Assembly (NCBI GenBank): GCA_026874595.1 | Contig: CM049317.1 | Location: 37,856,401 to 37,920,400 of the forward strand | DNA: 64,000 bases | DNA from: Sipunculus nudus | Taxonomy: Eukaryota > Annelida > Sipuncula > Golfingiida > Sipunculidae | Direction of reading: 5' to 3' | Part shown: positions 44,077-56,373 of the stretch, in pieces | How the letters are laid out: every line of letters begins with the position of its first letter | Position numbering within the stretch: the first letter of the stretch is position 1 | The notes under the pieces: model-generated | Told to the model about the DNA's origin: nothing | The model's input: only the letters and a program-made list of their open reading frames with translations | The model's database searches: none | Program-made: the position numbers and the translations under genes

Positions 44077-45668
44077 TACTGTAATACTAAACGGTCTCTT
44101 TGAATATTTATTCACTGTGCTTTTTTATGTATTATGGAGCTAGGGAAAATGTGAGACCTGATCCTATCTTTTCAAAAATGCTTTTACCAGGTTTTACTTT
44201 TGCGTAAAAATGGCCCGTATTTATACCGAAGCATATATAATACATAATTAGAAGCATATTATAATTATGTCTATTCTCATTTACTGAGCAGTCTTATAAC
44301 TATCTCTCATTGCCTTATAATGAATCTTTAACTATTTCTCTCCTAATTATCTCTTTTTGAGTACACCAAATCAATCTTATCCTTATATTTTTTCTTTTTC
44401 TGCTCATTTTCCCAAAACATATGTATATAATGTTATTTATTTATATCAAATGTTATTTTTCTTGTGGTGGTTAGTGACATGCCGTTAAAGGAGTTACCAT
44501 TATTTATTGTGACAAACGCCTCGTTTAACAGGAGTTACCAGTGACTATGAAGAACGTTACTCATGTAATACAAATTAAAATCCCATTAATCAATGATCAC
44601 TTGGATGTTAAACGGAAAAGACGGGTTATAAATGTTGGAATCTGAACCCTAATAGGACAGATGAGGGTGGGTTTATAAACCTTGGCAAGTCAGAAATACT
44701 TATATATAACATTTAATTAGTCGCCGGTTTCTTGTTTTGTTAGTTTGTTGGTCCTGTTTGAAACAGATTCCCCTGTAACAAGTTCAGTTTTTATCTTCCT
44801 GGTCTTGTCTCGCCTCCATGAACCGCGTAAGTAAAAGTCACATGGATAGCTACCACTGAAGTCTGACAAAACCTTCCTCCTTCGATTTCTAGCATATCTG
44901 TGAGTTATTTCCACGCATAGCGCGAAGTCTGTCTGTAGACCCACATACCCCCGTTGTCTTTCTGTTTTCTCTCACATATTTTCAAGCAATGACTGGACAG
45001 AATGTCACGAAAGTTTTACACAGGTATATTATGACCCGGAAAACATAAAGTGGCAACACATACACCATACAGAGTAAACTATAAGACACAAAACTAAACT
45101 ATAAGACACAAAACTGAACAATAAGTTTTAACTCCACTTACTGAATGGCCAAGGTAGTTATGGAGTAAAACCCTCAGGATTAGCTTAGACTACATTCAGT
45201 AAATTTCATACAAAAAAAAACTAACTGCTTCATGGATTTTCAGGAAGTTTGGAATGCAAAATCTCGCTTTGCTATAACTTCTGCAGGAGAATTTCTATTT
45301 TTGAGCATTTTTTTTATTTGAGGATGGGACCATAGTTGGGGGGGGGGGGGTAAATTATTTAGGAAACAGTTGACATTCTTTACGGAACTCGGAGGGATTA
45401 GTCTTACCTTGGTGCGAATTATATAAAATTGTAAAGATGTAAAATATTTAAAAAGAGGGAACCGTCCTTTCAACTACCTCCCACTCCCCTAAAACGTCCT
45501 TAGTCTGAGTCCACCCTTGCATATATAATTACATCGGAAGGTTCCTTGGTTATTCCTTACACAATGCTGTGCATTCCGCCCTTACAGGCATTCCATCTAT
45601 CACATAGTAAAACAGGAGAGTTCATACCGAGTTCACATGGTTACTTAATATTATTTATTTTTAGGAAT

Positions 45669-45710
<42 letters not shown>

Positions 45711-45711
<1 letters not shown>

Positions 45712-48480
45712 TGTGGAGCGTCGTATATCCAAAAATCGTTTATCCGAAACATCGTTCGTCCGAAATAAAAAAAACTAAAAACCAAAAATTTGACGATTTA
45801 TCTGAAATCTGAACAATGACAAAATTCCAGAAAAAAATGGTATAAAAGATCGCCTAATTCAAAACAAATGTAGCCAGACTAGCGGTGAAACATATTGCCG
45901 ACCAATGCAACCGAGCGCAGTCAGTTGCTTTGAAATCACGGCCCCGCCGGTCGGTGTCGTCTTTGGTCCGCTTTAATCAGAATGCCGAGGCCGTGGTAAT
46001 TAACCTGTCGGCCTACAAACAAAATGTTACAACAGAACATAATTGAGCATCCGACCGCAGGCTGTAGGTGTGAAAAAGTCCGTCCCCTTCGATATAGTCC
46101 TCGGCTCAGCTTTGATCAGGTTGGCTTTAAAGGATAGCTTTGATCTTCGTTCCCGGTGGTCGTTCATATCTCCAGTACTACCGTGAGCAGATGTTGAGAT
46201 TATGTGCGCCTTCGTTATTTACCGTACTGAGAAATTATATTGGCCAGATTATTTCTGCTAAAATTTGAGAATTTCAGGGGCGGATCCAGGATTTTTCAAC
46301 GGGGGGGGGGGGTATTAGAATGAGAAACTGGTTTTAATTTGATACAGATAAAGTGCAAATTATAATATATATATATATATATATACATATATATAATATT
46401 AAGAAGTGTAAAAACATTGGCAATGTTTGGACGAAACGTAAATGTAGACTCAAAAGTAAAAATTTTCATATTATGATTATTGGTAATTTTATTTGAAATA
46501 TATTTCGGAAGTACTTGCAAACTCGCTCATCCGTTGTATACCCTGTACAATGCTTGACAAGTAGGAAATACTAAATAAATTACAAAAAGCATAACAGCAA
46601 AATAATTTGGCGCAATATATAATAAAGAAGCAACATTTTCTTGATTAAGATAACCTCCAGTATGTGTTATAAATGCAGGCTTGATGGAATATATTAATCT
46701 ATAAAAACACGCATGCACTTATGACAGCTGCTCTTTCGTTGGGTAAAATCTCACAAATACAAGTGCATACACATGAACAAAAAAAATCTCATCGTGATCC
46801 TTATGTACGAAAAGACCTTTTTTTTTTTGCAAATTTGCATATTTTGAGAACTTGAGTTGGGGGGGGGGGAGCACAATTATATACTCAACCCCATAGCCTA
46901 TAAATGCCCTTTCAATTATCATTTGTGATCATTTCAAAGAAGTGGAAAATTAGAACCGAGCACATGCACGCGAGGACGCATCTATAAGCATTCCTCTATT
47001 ATATCAAAACCAAGTTTACCCATTCATAAAATAAAGACAAACGTAAACATTCAAAGTAATAAGCAACATTGAATTATGTAAATGTTAATGTGAGGCACAC
47101 CGATACCACATTATAATTAGTTATATACTACAGCTGAATTTTAAGTTGATTTTACTCATTCGAGATTATTTTGAATAACCAGTAGCTTGAATTACTCTTC
47201 CCTGTGTGCGGCTACTATATTAAAGAGCTTATCAGTCTACGGTAAATTTGATCTCTGGCGTGTACGTCTTGATATATTATAAAAGCATTTGTTATCTAGC
47301 ATATATTTATGCACTATCGATAACTGCATTGTTGATTGATAAGAAATATTCATAAATCAATGCTGTGGGTATTATATTTAATTTTCCTGTCACATATTGA
47401 AATGTTGTTCTTTTCTCCATATACGTCCAACAAAGTGTTTGACTACGAAAATTCAAACGGATATATACAGCCCCAATCTTTGTCATTAATCATTTACATG
47501 TTATTAATGACGAGCCAGCACGTTTTCAGAGCTTAATTCTGCAATCATAAAAAAGACCATGCATATACATACACTGTTTAGTGTGTTTTGACTGGATGAT
47601 AACACAATATCATTCAGTTAAAATTGTTCAAGAGTGCATGTATTTCCCAAAACAAGGCCAATTGAAAAAAATGTCGTTCAAGATGTCGAAGCCTTTAGAA
47701 GCTGCAACATTCTACGTGAATGGCGTAGAATTAATTTGGATATAGAAATGTTAATGTCCGTATCCATTGTGGGTATTTTCATTTATTCTTCTAAAATATA
47801 AATACATATGGGCATTGCACAGACACACGCTTTTAGTTCTATTTTTCCCCCAGTTTATTTGTTGTTGTTGAATTGGCCGTTTGTTTAATGCTATATGGCA
47901 ATAATAAATAAAATAATACAAATGACATAAGGACATAACGCATAGATATACATATTTCTCTGATGAAAAGGCCTATAACAGTGGTTTACGGGGGGGGGGG
48001 GGGGGGGCTTCAGCCCCCAAAGCTCCCCACTCTGGATCCGCCATTGAATTTTGATTAGTTAGAATCGCTGTTTACGCCCAGTCCTGTCACTAGGAATGTC
48101 AATTAAAATACAGTGCATGTTTCAGGATTTCAGTAGTTAATCTATCCGTCGAGGGATGGCCGCACTTTCCAGATCATTGCAGCTCAATTCAGTTATCATG
48201 GCAGCAACGCATAACATGATGAAGTACGATACCGATTGAACCCAGGGCAGGGCTGTTCACGAATAATAATTTTGATGTGTTATAAATGATAAATTTATCA
48301 AATCAGTAAAAAATGTTACAATCTAATGATACACGTTTATTTTGGGCTAGCTTCCTCCGGAACTCGGCGGTAATTACGGTGATTCCTGGTGCAGTTTCAT
48401 GCAAAATCGTTCATCCGAATGAGTATTCATCCGAACGAAAAGCTTGTCCCCGAGGCTTTCGGATAAACGACGCTCTACTG
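45711..48480. mobile_element. pogo/Tigger-like element, unit 2
   Basis: Copy of the unit-1 element with the same inverted ends and TA flanks, multiplied by the tandem duplication. Confidence 0.7.
46275..48046. mobile_element. Nested hAT-like element, unit 2
   Basis: Same ends and AATTT flanks as in unit 1. Confidence 0.7.
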
Positions 48481-50197
48481 TACTGTAATACTAAACGGTC
48501 TCTTTGAATATTTATTCACTGTGCTTTTTTATGTATTATGGAGCTAGGGAAAATGTGAGACCTGATCCTATCTTTTCAAAAATGCTCCACATATAACAGG
48601 GTCATTGTCAACAGGTTTTATCTGCCTGTAGCAGATTCTGTTCTGTGTAACCCGGACATCCTCCAAGCCCTGCACATACAACACGGTCTCTATACATAAA
48701 CACTGGTGAATGTGTACCCAGGTTTTACTTTTGCGTAAAAATGGCCCGTATTTATACCGAAGCATATATAATACATAATTAGAAGCATATTATAATTATG
48801 TCTATTATCATTTACTGAGCAGTCTTATAACTATCTCTCATTGCCTTATAATGAATCTTTAACTATTTTTCTCCTAATTATCCCCTTTTGAGTACACCAA
48901 ATCAATCTTATCCTTATATTTTTTCTTTTTCTGCTCATTTTCCCAAAACATATGTATATAATGTTATTTATTTTTATATAATGTTATTTTTCTTGTGGTG
49001 GTTAGTGACATGCCGTTAAAGGAGTTACCATTATTTATTGTGACAAACGCCTCGTTTAACAGGAGTTACCAGTGACTATGAAGAACGTTACTCATGTAAT
49101 ACAAATTAAAATCCCATTAATCAATGATCACTTGGATGTTAAACGGAAAAGACGGGTTATAAATGTTGGAATCTGAACCCTAATAGGACAGATGAGGGTG
49201 GGTTTATAAACCTTGGCAAGTCAGAAATACTTATATATAACATTTAATTAGTCGCCGGTTTCTTGTTTTGTTAGTTTGTTGGTCCTGTTTGAAACAGATT
49301 CCCCTGTAACAAGTTCAGTTTTTATCTTCCTGGTCTTGTCTCGCCTCCATGAACCGCGTAAGTAAAAGTCACATGGATAGCTACCACTGAAGTCTGACAA
49401 AACCTTCCTCCTTCGATTTCTAGCATATCTGTGAGTTATTTCCACGCATAGCGCGAAGTCTGTCTGTAGACCCACATACCCCCGTTGTCTTTCTGTTTTC
49501 TCTCACATATTTTCAAGCAATGACTGGACAGAATGTCACGAAAGTTTTACACAGGTATATTATGACCCGGAAAACATAAAGTGGCAACACATACACCATA
49601 CAGAGTAAACTATAAGACACAAAACTAAACTATAAGACACAAAACTGAACAATAAGTTTTAACTCCACTTACTGAATGGCCAAGGTAGTTATGGAGTAAA
49701 ACCCTCAGGATTAGCTTAGACTACATTCAGTAAATTTCATACAAAAAAAAACTAACTGCTTCATGGATTTTCAGGAAGTTTGGAATGCAAAATCTCGCTT
49801 TGCTTTAACTTCTGCAGGAGAATTTCTATTTTTGAGCATTTTTTTTATTTGAGGATGGGACCATAGTTGGGGGGGGGGGTAAATTATTTAGGAAACAGTT
49901 GACATTCTTTACGGAACTCGGAGGGATTAGTCTTACCTTGGTGCGAATTATATAAAATTGTAAAGATGTAAAATATTTAAAAAGAGGGAACCGTCCTTTC
50001 AACTACCTCCCACTCCCCTAAAACGTCCTTAGTCTGAGTCCACCCTTGCATATATAATTACATCGGAAGGTTCCTTGGTTATTCCTTACACAATGCTGTG
50101 CATTCCGCCCTTACAGGCATTCCATCTATCACATAGTAAAACAGGAGAGTTCATACCGAGTTCACATGGTTACTTAATATTATTTATTTTTAGGAAT

Positions 50198-50249
<52 letters not shown>

Positions 50250-50250
<1 letters not shown>

Positions 50251-50895
50251 TGTGGAGCGTCGTATATCCAAAAATCGTTTATCCGAAACATCGTTCGTCC
50301 GAAATAAAAAAAACTAAAAACCAAAAATTTGACGATTTATCTGAAATCTGAACAATGACAAAATTCCAGAAAAAAATGGTATAAAAGATCGCCTAATTCA
50401 AAACAAATGTAGCCAGACTAGCGGTGAAACATATTGCCGACCAATGCAACCGAGCGCAGTCAGTTGCTTTGAAATCACGGCCCCGCCGGTCGGTGTCGTC
50501 TTTGGTCCGCTTTAATCAGAATGCCGAGGCCGTGGTAATTAACCTGTCGGCCTACAAACAAAATGTTACAACAGAACATAATTGAGCATCCGACCGCAGG
50601 CTGTAGGTGTGAAAAAGTCCGTCCCCTTCGATATAGTCCTCGGCTCAGCTTTGATCAGGTTGGCTTTAAAGGATAGCTTTGATCTTCGTTCCCGGTGGTC
50701 GTTCATATCTCCAGTACTACCGTGAGCAGATGTTGAGATTATGTGCGCCTTCGTTATTTACCGTACTGAGAAATTATATTGGCCAGATTATTTCTGCTAA
50801 AATTTGAGAATTTCAGGGGCGGATCCAGGATTTTTCAACGGGGGGGGGGTATTAGAATGAGAAACTGGTTTTAATTTGATACAGATAAAGTGCAA

Positions 50896-50945
<50 letters not shown>

Positions 50946-53016
50946 GAAGTGTAAAAACATTGGCAATGTTTGGACGAAACGTAAATGTAGACTCAAAAGT
51001 AAAAATTTTCATATTATGATTATTGGTAATTTTATTTGAAATATATTTCGGAAGTACTTGCAAACTCGCTCATCCGTTGTATACCCTGTACAATGCTTGA
51101 CAAGTAGGAAATACTAAATAAATTACAAAAAGCATAACAGCAAAATAATTTGGCGCAATATATAATAAAGAAGCAACATTTTCTTGATTAAGATAACCTC
51201 CAGTATGTGTTATAAATGCAGGCTTGATGGAATATATTAATCTATAAAAACACGCATGCACTTATGACAGCTGCTCTTTCGTTGGGTAAAATCTCACAAA
51301 TACAAGTGCATACACATGAACAAAAAAAATCTCATCGTGATCCTTATGTACGAAAAGACCTTTTTTTTTTTGCAAATTTGCATATTTTGAGAACTTGAGT
51401 TGGGGGGGGGAGCACAATTATATACTCAACCCCATAGCCTATAAATGCCCTTTCAATTATCATTTGTGATCATTTCAAAGAAGTGGAAAATTAGAACCGA
51501 GCACATGCACGCGAGGACGCATCTATAAGCATTCCTCTATTATATCAAAACCAAGTTTACCCATTCATAAAATAAAGACAAACGTAAACATTCAAAGTAA
51601 TAAGCAACATTGAATTATGTAAATGTTAATGTGAGGCACACCGATACCACATTATAATTAGTTATATACTACAGCTGAATTTTAAGTTGATTTTACTCAT
51701 TCGAGATTATTTTGAATAACCAGTAGCTTGAATTACTCTTCCCTGTGTGCGGCTACTATATTAAAGAGCTTATCAGTCTACGGTAAATTTGATCTCTGGC
51801 GTGTACGTCTTGATATATTATAAAAGCATTTGTTATCTAGCATATATTTATGCACTATCGATAACTGCATTGTTGATTGATAAGAAATATTCATAAATCA
51901 ATGCTGTGGGTATTATATTTAATTTTCCTGTCACATATTGAAATGTTGTTCTTTTCTCCATATACGTCCAACAAAGTGTTTGACTACGAAAATTCAAACG
52001 GATATATACAGCCCCAATCTTTGTCATTAATCATTTACATGTTATTAATGACGAGCCAGCACGTTTTCAGAGCTTAATTCTGCAATCATAAAAAAGACCA
52101 TGCATATACATACACTGTTTACTGTGTTTTGACTGGATGATAACACAATATCATTCAGTTAAAATTGTTCAAGAGTGCATGTATTTCCCAAAACAAGGCC
52201 AATTGAAAAAAATGTCGTTCAAGATGTCGAAGCCTTTAGAAGCTGCAACATTCTACGTGAATGGCGTAGAATTAATTTGGATATAGAAATGTTAATGTCC
52301 GTATCCATTGTGGGTATTTTCATTTATTCTTCTAAAATATAAATACATATGGGCATTGCACAGACACACGCTTTTAGTTCTATTTTTCCCCCAGTTTATT
52401 TGTTGTTGTTGAATTGGCCGTTTGTTTAATGCTATATGGCAATAATAAATAAAATAATACAAATGACATAAGGACATAACGCATAGATATACATATTTCT
52501 CTGATGAAAAGGCCTATAACAGTGGTTTACGGGGGGGGGGGGGCTTCAGCCCCCAAAGCTCCCCACTCTGGATCCGCCATTGAATTTTGATTAGTTAGAA
52601 TCGCTGTTTACGCCCAGTCCTGTCACTAGGAATGTCAATTAAAATACAGTGCATGTTTCAGGATTTCAGTAGTTAATCTATCCGTCGAGGGATGGCCGCA
52701 CTTTCCAGATCATTGCAGCTCAATTCAGTTATCATGGCAGCAACGCATAACATGATGAAGTACGATACCGATTGAACCCAGGGCAGGGCTGTTCACGAAT
52801 AATAATTTTGATGTGTTATAAATGATAAATTTATCAAATCAGTAAAAAATGTTACAATCTAATGATACACGTTTATTTTGGGCTAGCTTCCTCCGGAACT
52901 CGGCGGTAATTACGGTGATTCCTGGTGCAGTTTCATGCAAAATCGTTCATCCGAATGAGTATTCATCCGAACGAAAAGCTTGTCCCCGAGGCTTTCGGAT
53001 AAACGACGCTCTACTG
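50250..53016. mobile_element. pogo/Tigger-like element, unit 3
   Basis: Third copy, same inverted ends and TA flanks. Confidence 0.7.
50814..52582. mobile_element. Nested hAT-like element, unit 3
   Basis: Third copy, same ends and AATTT flanks. Confidence 0.7.
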
Positions 53017-54142
53017 TACTGTAATACTAAACGGTCTCTTTGAATATTTATTCACTGTGCTTTTTTATGTATTATGGAGCTAGGGAAAATGTGAGACCTG
53101 ATCCTATCTTTTCAAAAATGCTCCACATATAACAGGGTCATTGTCAACAGGTTTTATCTGCCTGTAGCAGATTCTGTTCTGTGTAACCCGGACATCCTCC
53201 AAGCCCTGCACATACAACACGGTCTCTATACATAAACACTGGTGAATGTGTACCCAGGTTTTACTTTTGCGTAAAAATGGCCCGTATTTATACCGAAGCA
53301 TATATAATACATAATTAGAAGCATATTATAATTATGTCTATTATCATTTACTGAGCAGTCTTATAACTATCTCTCATTGCCTTATAATGAATCTTTAACT
53401 ATTTTTCTCCTAATTATCCCCTTTTGAGTACACCAAATCAATCTTATCCTTATATTTTTTCTTTTTCTGCTCATTTTCCCAAAACATATGTATATAATGT
53501 TATTTATTTTTATCAAATGTTATTTTTCTTGTGGTGGTTAGTGACATGCCGTTAAAGGAGTTACCATTATTTATTGTGACAAACGCCTCGTTTAACAGGA
53601 GTTACCAGTGACTATGAAGAACGTTACTCATGTAATACAAATTAAAATCCCATTAATCAATGATCACTTGGATGTTAAACGAAAAAGGCGGGTTATAAAT
53701 GTTGGAATCTGAACCCTAATAGGACAGATGAGGGTGGGTTTATAAACCTTGGCAAGTCAGAAATACTTATATATAACATTTAATTAGTCGCCGGTTTCTT
53801 GTTTTGTTAGTTTGTTGGTCCTGTTTGAAACAGATTCCCCTGTAACAAGTTCAGTTTTTATCTTCCTGGTCTTGTCTCGCCTCCATGAACCGCGTAAGTA
53901 AAAGTCACATGGATAGCTACCACTGAAGTCTGACAAAACCTTCCTCCTTCGATTTCTAGCATATCTGTGAGTTATTTCCACGCATAGCGCGAAGTCTGTC
54001 TGTAGACCCACATACCCCCGTTGTCTCTCTGTTTTCTCTCACATATTTTCAAGCAATGACTGGACAGAATGTCACGAAAGTTTTACACAGGTGTATTATG
54101 ACCCGGAAAACATAAAGTGGCAACACATACACCATACAGAGT

Positions 54143-54558
54143 TGCGTGTTTGTGTGTTTCTGAAAGCATCGTGGCCTATCAATCGTTCTACGCTCAACAG
54201 ACCCTTAATAAAATGACAATGGGGGAGACATTTGTTGATTTCACCTGGAAACAAGGAAATAATATGATATTCCGTGGGCGGTAAGGTTCTGAGAGAGCTA
54301 TACGGTGTCACCCTCTAACGCTCACAGGTGTCTAAAAAGGTCAGGTTTTGAATAAACCAATAAAAAAGATAGCTTTATCGTACATCGTGTGTAGTCACAA
54401 CTTAACAGGGAGCTAAAGACGTCAGCCGTACCACGTGGAGCGGGAGGCGCATGGTTATATCGTAAACGAAGTAAAATTTATCCCGCGAATCCGGGTTCAT
54501 CTTTGTCGAGATAAATCCTTGCATTATTGGGTCTAACAGTCAGACGCACACACGGAAA
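54143..54558 (+). promoter_or_regulatory. Presumed promoter and 5' UTR of the right lipase
   Basis: Unique sequence between the 4.5 kb array and the start codon. It contains an E-box-like CACGTG (about 54433) and several GATA-type motifs (TTATC near 54374 and 54480, GATAAA near 54511). An AATAAAAAAG at about 54359 could be a TATA-type box. The start site is unknown; the role is inferred from position. Confidence 0.35.
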
Positions 54559-54613
54559 ATGAAGCTCTCCGCGGTCACGTTCCTTATGGTTGCGATGGCC
54601 TCTACAACATATG
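54559..54613 (+). CDS. Lipase right copy exon 1 (signal peptide)
   Basis: ATG at 54559 opens MKLSAVTFLMVAMASTTYG, a classical signal peptide (Lys, hydrophobic core, small residues at the end). Donor ATG/GTGAGT, phase 1. An (AT)n run of over 50 bases (54621-54674) starts seven bases into the intron. Confidence 0.82.
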
Positions 54614-54617
54614 GTGA

Positions 54618-54678
<61 letters not shown>

Positions 54679-56331
54679 CGAGGCAATACACCTTTATGTA
54701 ATATTTATACAAACATATACATATGAGCATACTGGCGCATACACACACGTATATGCATGCCTCACTTAATATTTGGTGAATGAAGTCATGTTATTTTTAC
54801 ACGAATACGAATACACATATATATGTGTAGAATATTATTGAGGACAATGAAATATACTTTGGACTCACGTCTGGACAAAAGTTCACTTTTCAGGACTAAG
54901 ATTACGACTGTTGGTGAACTCGAGAAAACAAACCGATTCAAGTAGAACAAAATGATTTTTCGTCAGGCTTGTCAGATTACAGGAGGCAACCTTTGGACTA
55001 ACATATTTGAAATAATGATATAGTATGTAACACAATCATATAAACGGTGAATCGTAAACATGAATAAATATTTAAAGAAATGATAACAACATTTAAATGT
55101 AACTGTAAGCTAACGATTTTCAATTGTTGTAATATTTCCGATAAGGGATTAGGATTTTGTAAGGCCGATTTGAAACGTTCACAATACATTCTTTTGAAAA
55201 GCATGATAATAGCAGATTTTATTTTTGCTAAACAGGTAAAAGAACTACATAACAAAGAAAATCCGATAAAAATTGTATTCTTTTATCTTCTTGAAAGATG
55301 AAAATCAATTTTTTTGTTTATGCGGGGGTAAATATTGACGCGAGCGGTGCCTGAGAACCACACCTTTTATTTTTGTTTGCCTTATAAATGACTCATATCA
55401 TAGCAGGTTATTTCCCAGTCGTTGTAAATTTTCTGATCAACAAATCTTGCTTTAATGATCGGATTAGAAATTTTTCTGTCATCGTAACACCTAAATAACA
55501 AATATATGAAATATTAAATCCTGACCTTGGGCTTATTAAATCCAGTAGCATAAAAATAGTCCCTTTGGTTATAAAACGAAGGTGACAAGCGAATTTGTAA
55601 CACATACGTATTAGTCACTGCAGGTCCTGGTCTAAGTGAACACAGTGTTAAATCTTTAAATGCAACATTTGTTATTCATTACTAACACAAATGTCAGTTC
55701 AAAGTCAGCGAAATTTCTAAACTGCCTGTCACAAATTGAAAAGGTGTTCTTTTTAGTCAGATATTGAGTATGCTCAGCGATTTATACATGAATGTGACTA
55801 GCAGCAACATTTCAATGTTATAGCTCATTGTAAGATATTTACACTAAAATCTACAACTCTAAAAAGTGCCTCGTTTCAAAGATGCTGAAGACTTTGTTAT
55901 TTCCTATTGCTGCTAAATTTTAAAATGAAATCTTGCAAAGTACTGTCTTTATTATTATTAATTTTCTGTTCCTTGTGTTAATGGTTTGTACCGGGATGCC
56001 CAGACGAACAACGGATTGACTGCCAGACACTTATCACTCAAATAATTATATATGTCAAAATATATGTCCCGTTTGCGGAGACCTCAGGGGAAGATACCGG
56101 CACATGTTATTAAGCGATTGTATATATATACAGTCCCTACATGTGACTGTGATTTTTTATTGATTTCAGGCTGGATATTTAAGAGAGACAAGTTCACCGT
56201 TAACGACGTTGTGTTCTACCTACAGACCAGGTCAGTAAAACACACGTACACTGACAATAATTTCATTTTGGCGTGCTTCCAAAGTTGTTGTATGTACGTG
56301 TGGAGGTACGCCAAGGCAGCAGACTCCTTTG

Positions 56332-56373
<42 letters not shown>

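Larger units (their letters stand above)
40671..45119. repeat. 4.5-kb tandem unit 1
   Basis: First of three direct repeats beginning AATAAGTTTTAACTCCACTT. More diverged than units 2 and 3 and lacks about 130 bases present in them (near 44181). Contains a pogo-like element with a nested hAT-like element, poly-G tracts and AT runs; no gene recognised. Confidence 0.92.
45120..49650. repeat. 4.5-kb tandem unit 2
   Basis: Second direct repeat, nearly identical to unit 3. Carries the 130-base segment (about 48587-48714) that unit 1 lacks. Confidence 0.93.
49651..54142. repeat. 4.5-kb tandem unit 3
   Basis: Third direct repeat. It ends at CATACAGAGT, where units 1 and 2 run on into the 19-bp minisatellite but this one runs into unique sequence 5' of the right lipase gene. 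Confidence 0.93.

Noticed and set aside
44717-44944. 75-residue minus-strand frame repeated at 49248 and 53784
   Set aside because: It is the same in all three copies only because the 4.5-kb units are recent duplicates. No domain or splice support and no independent conservation.
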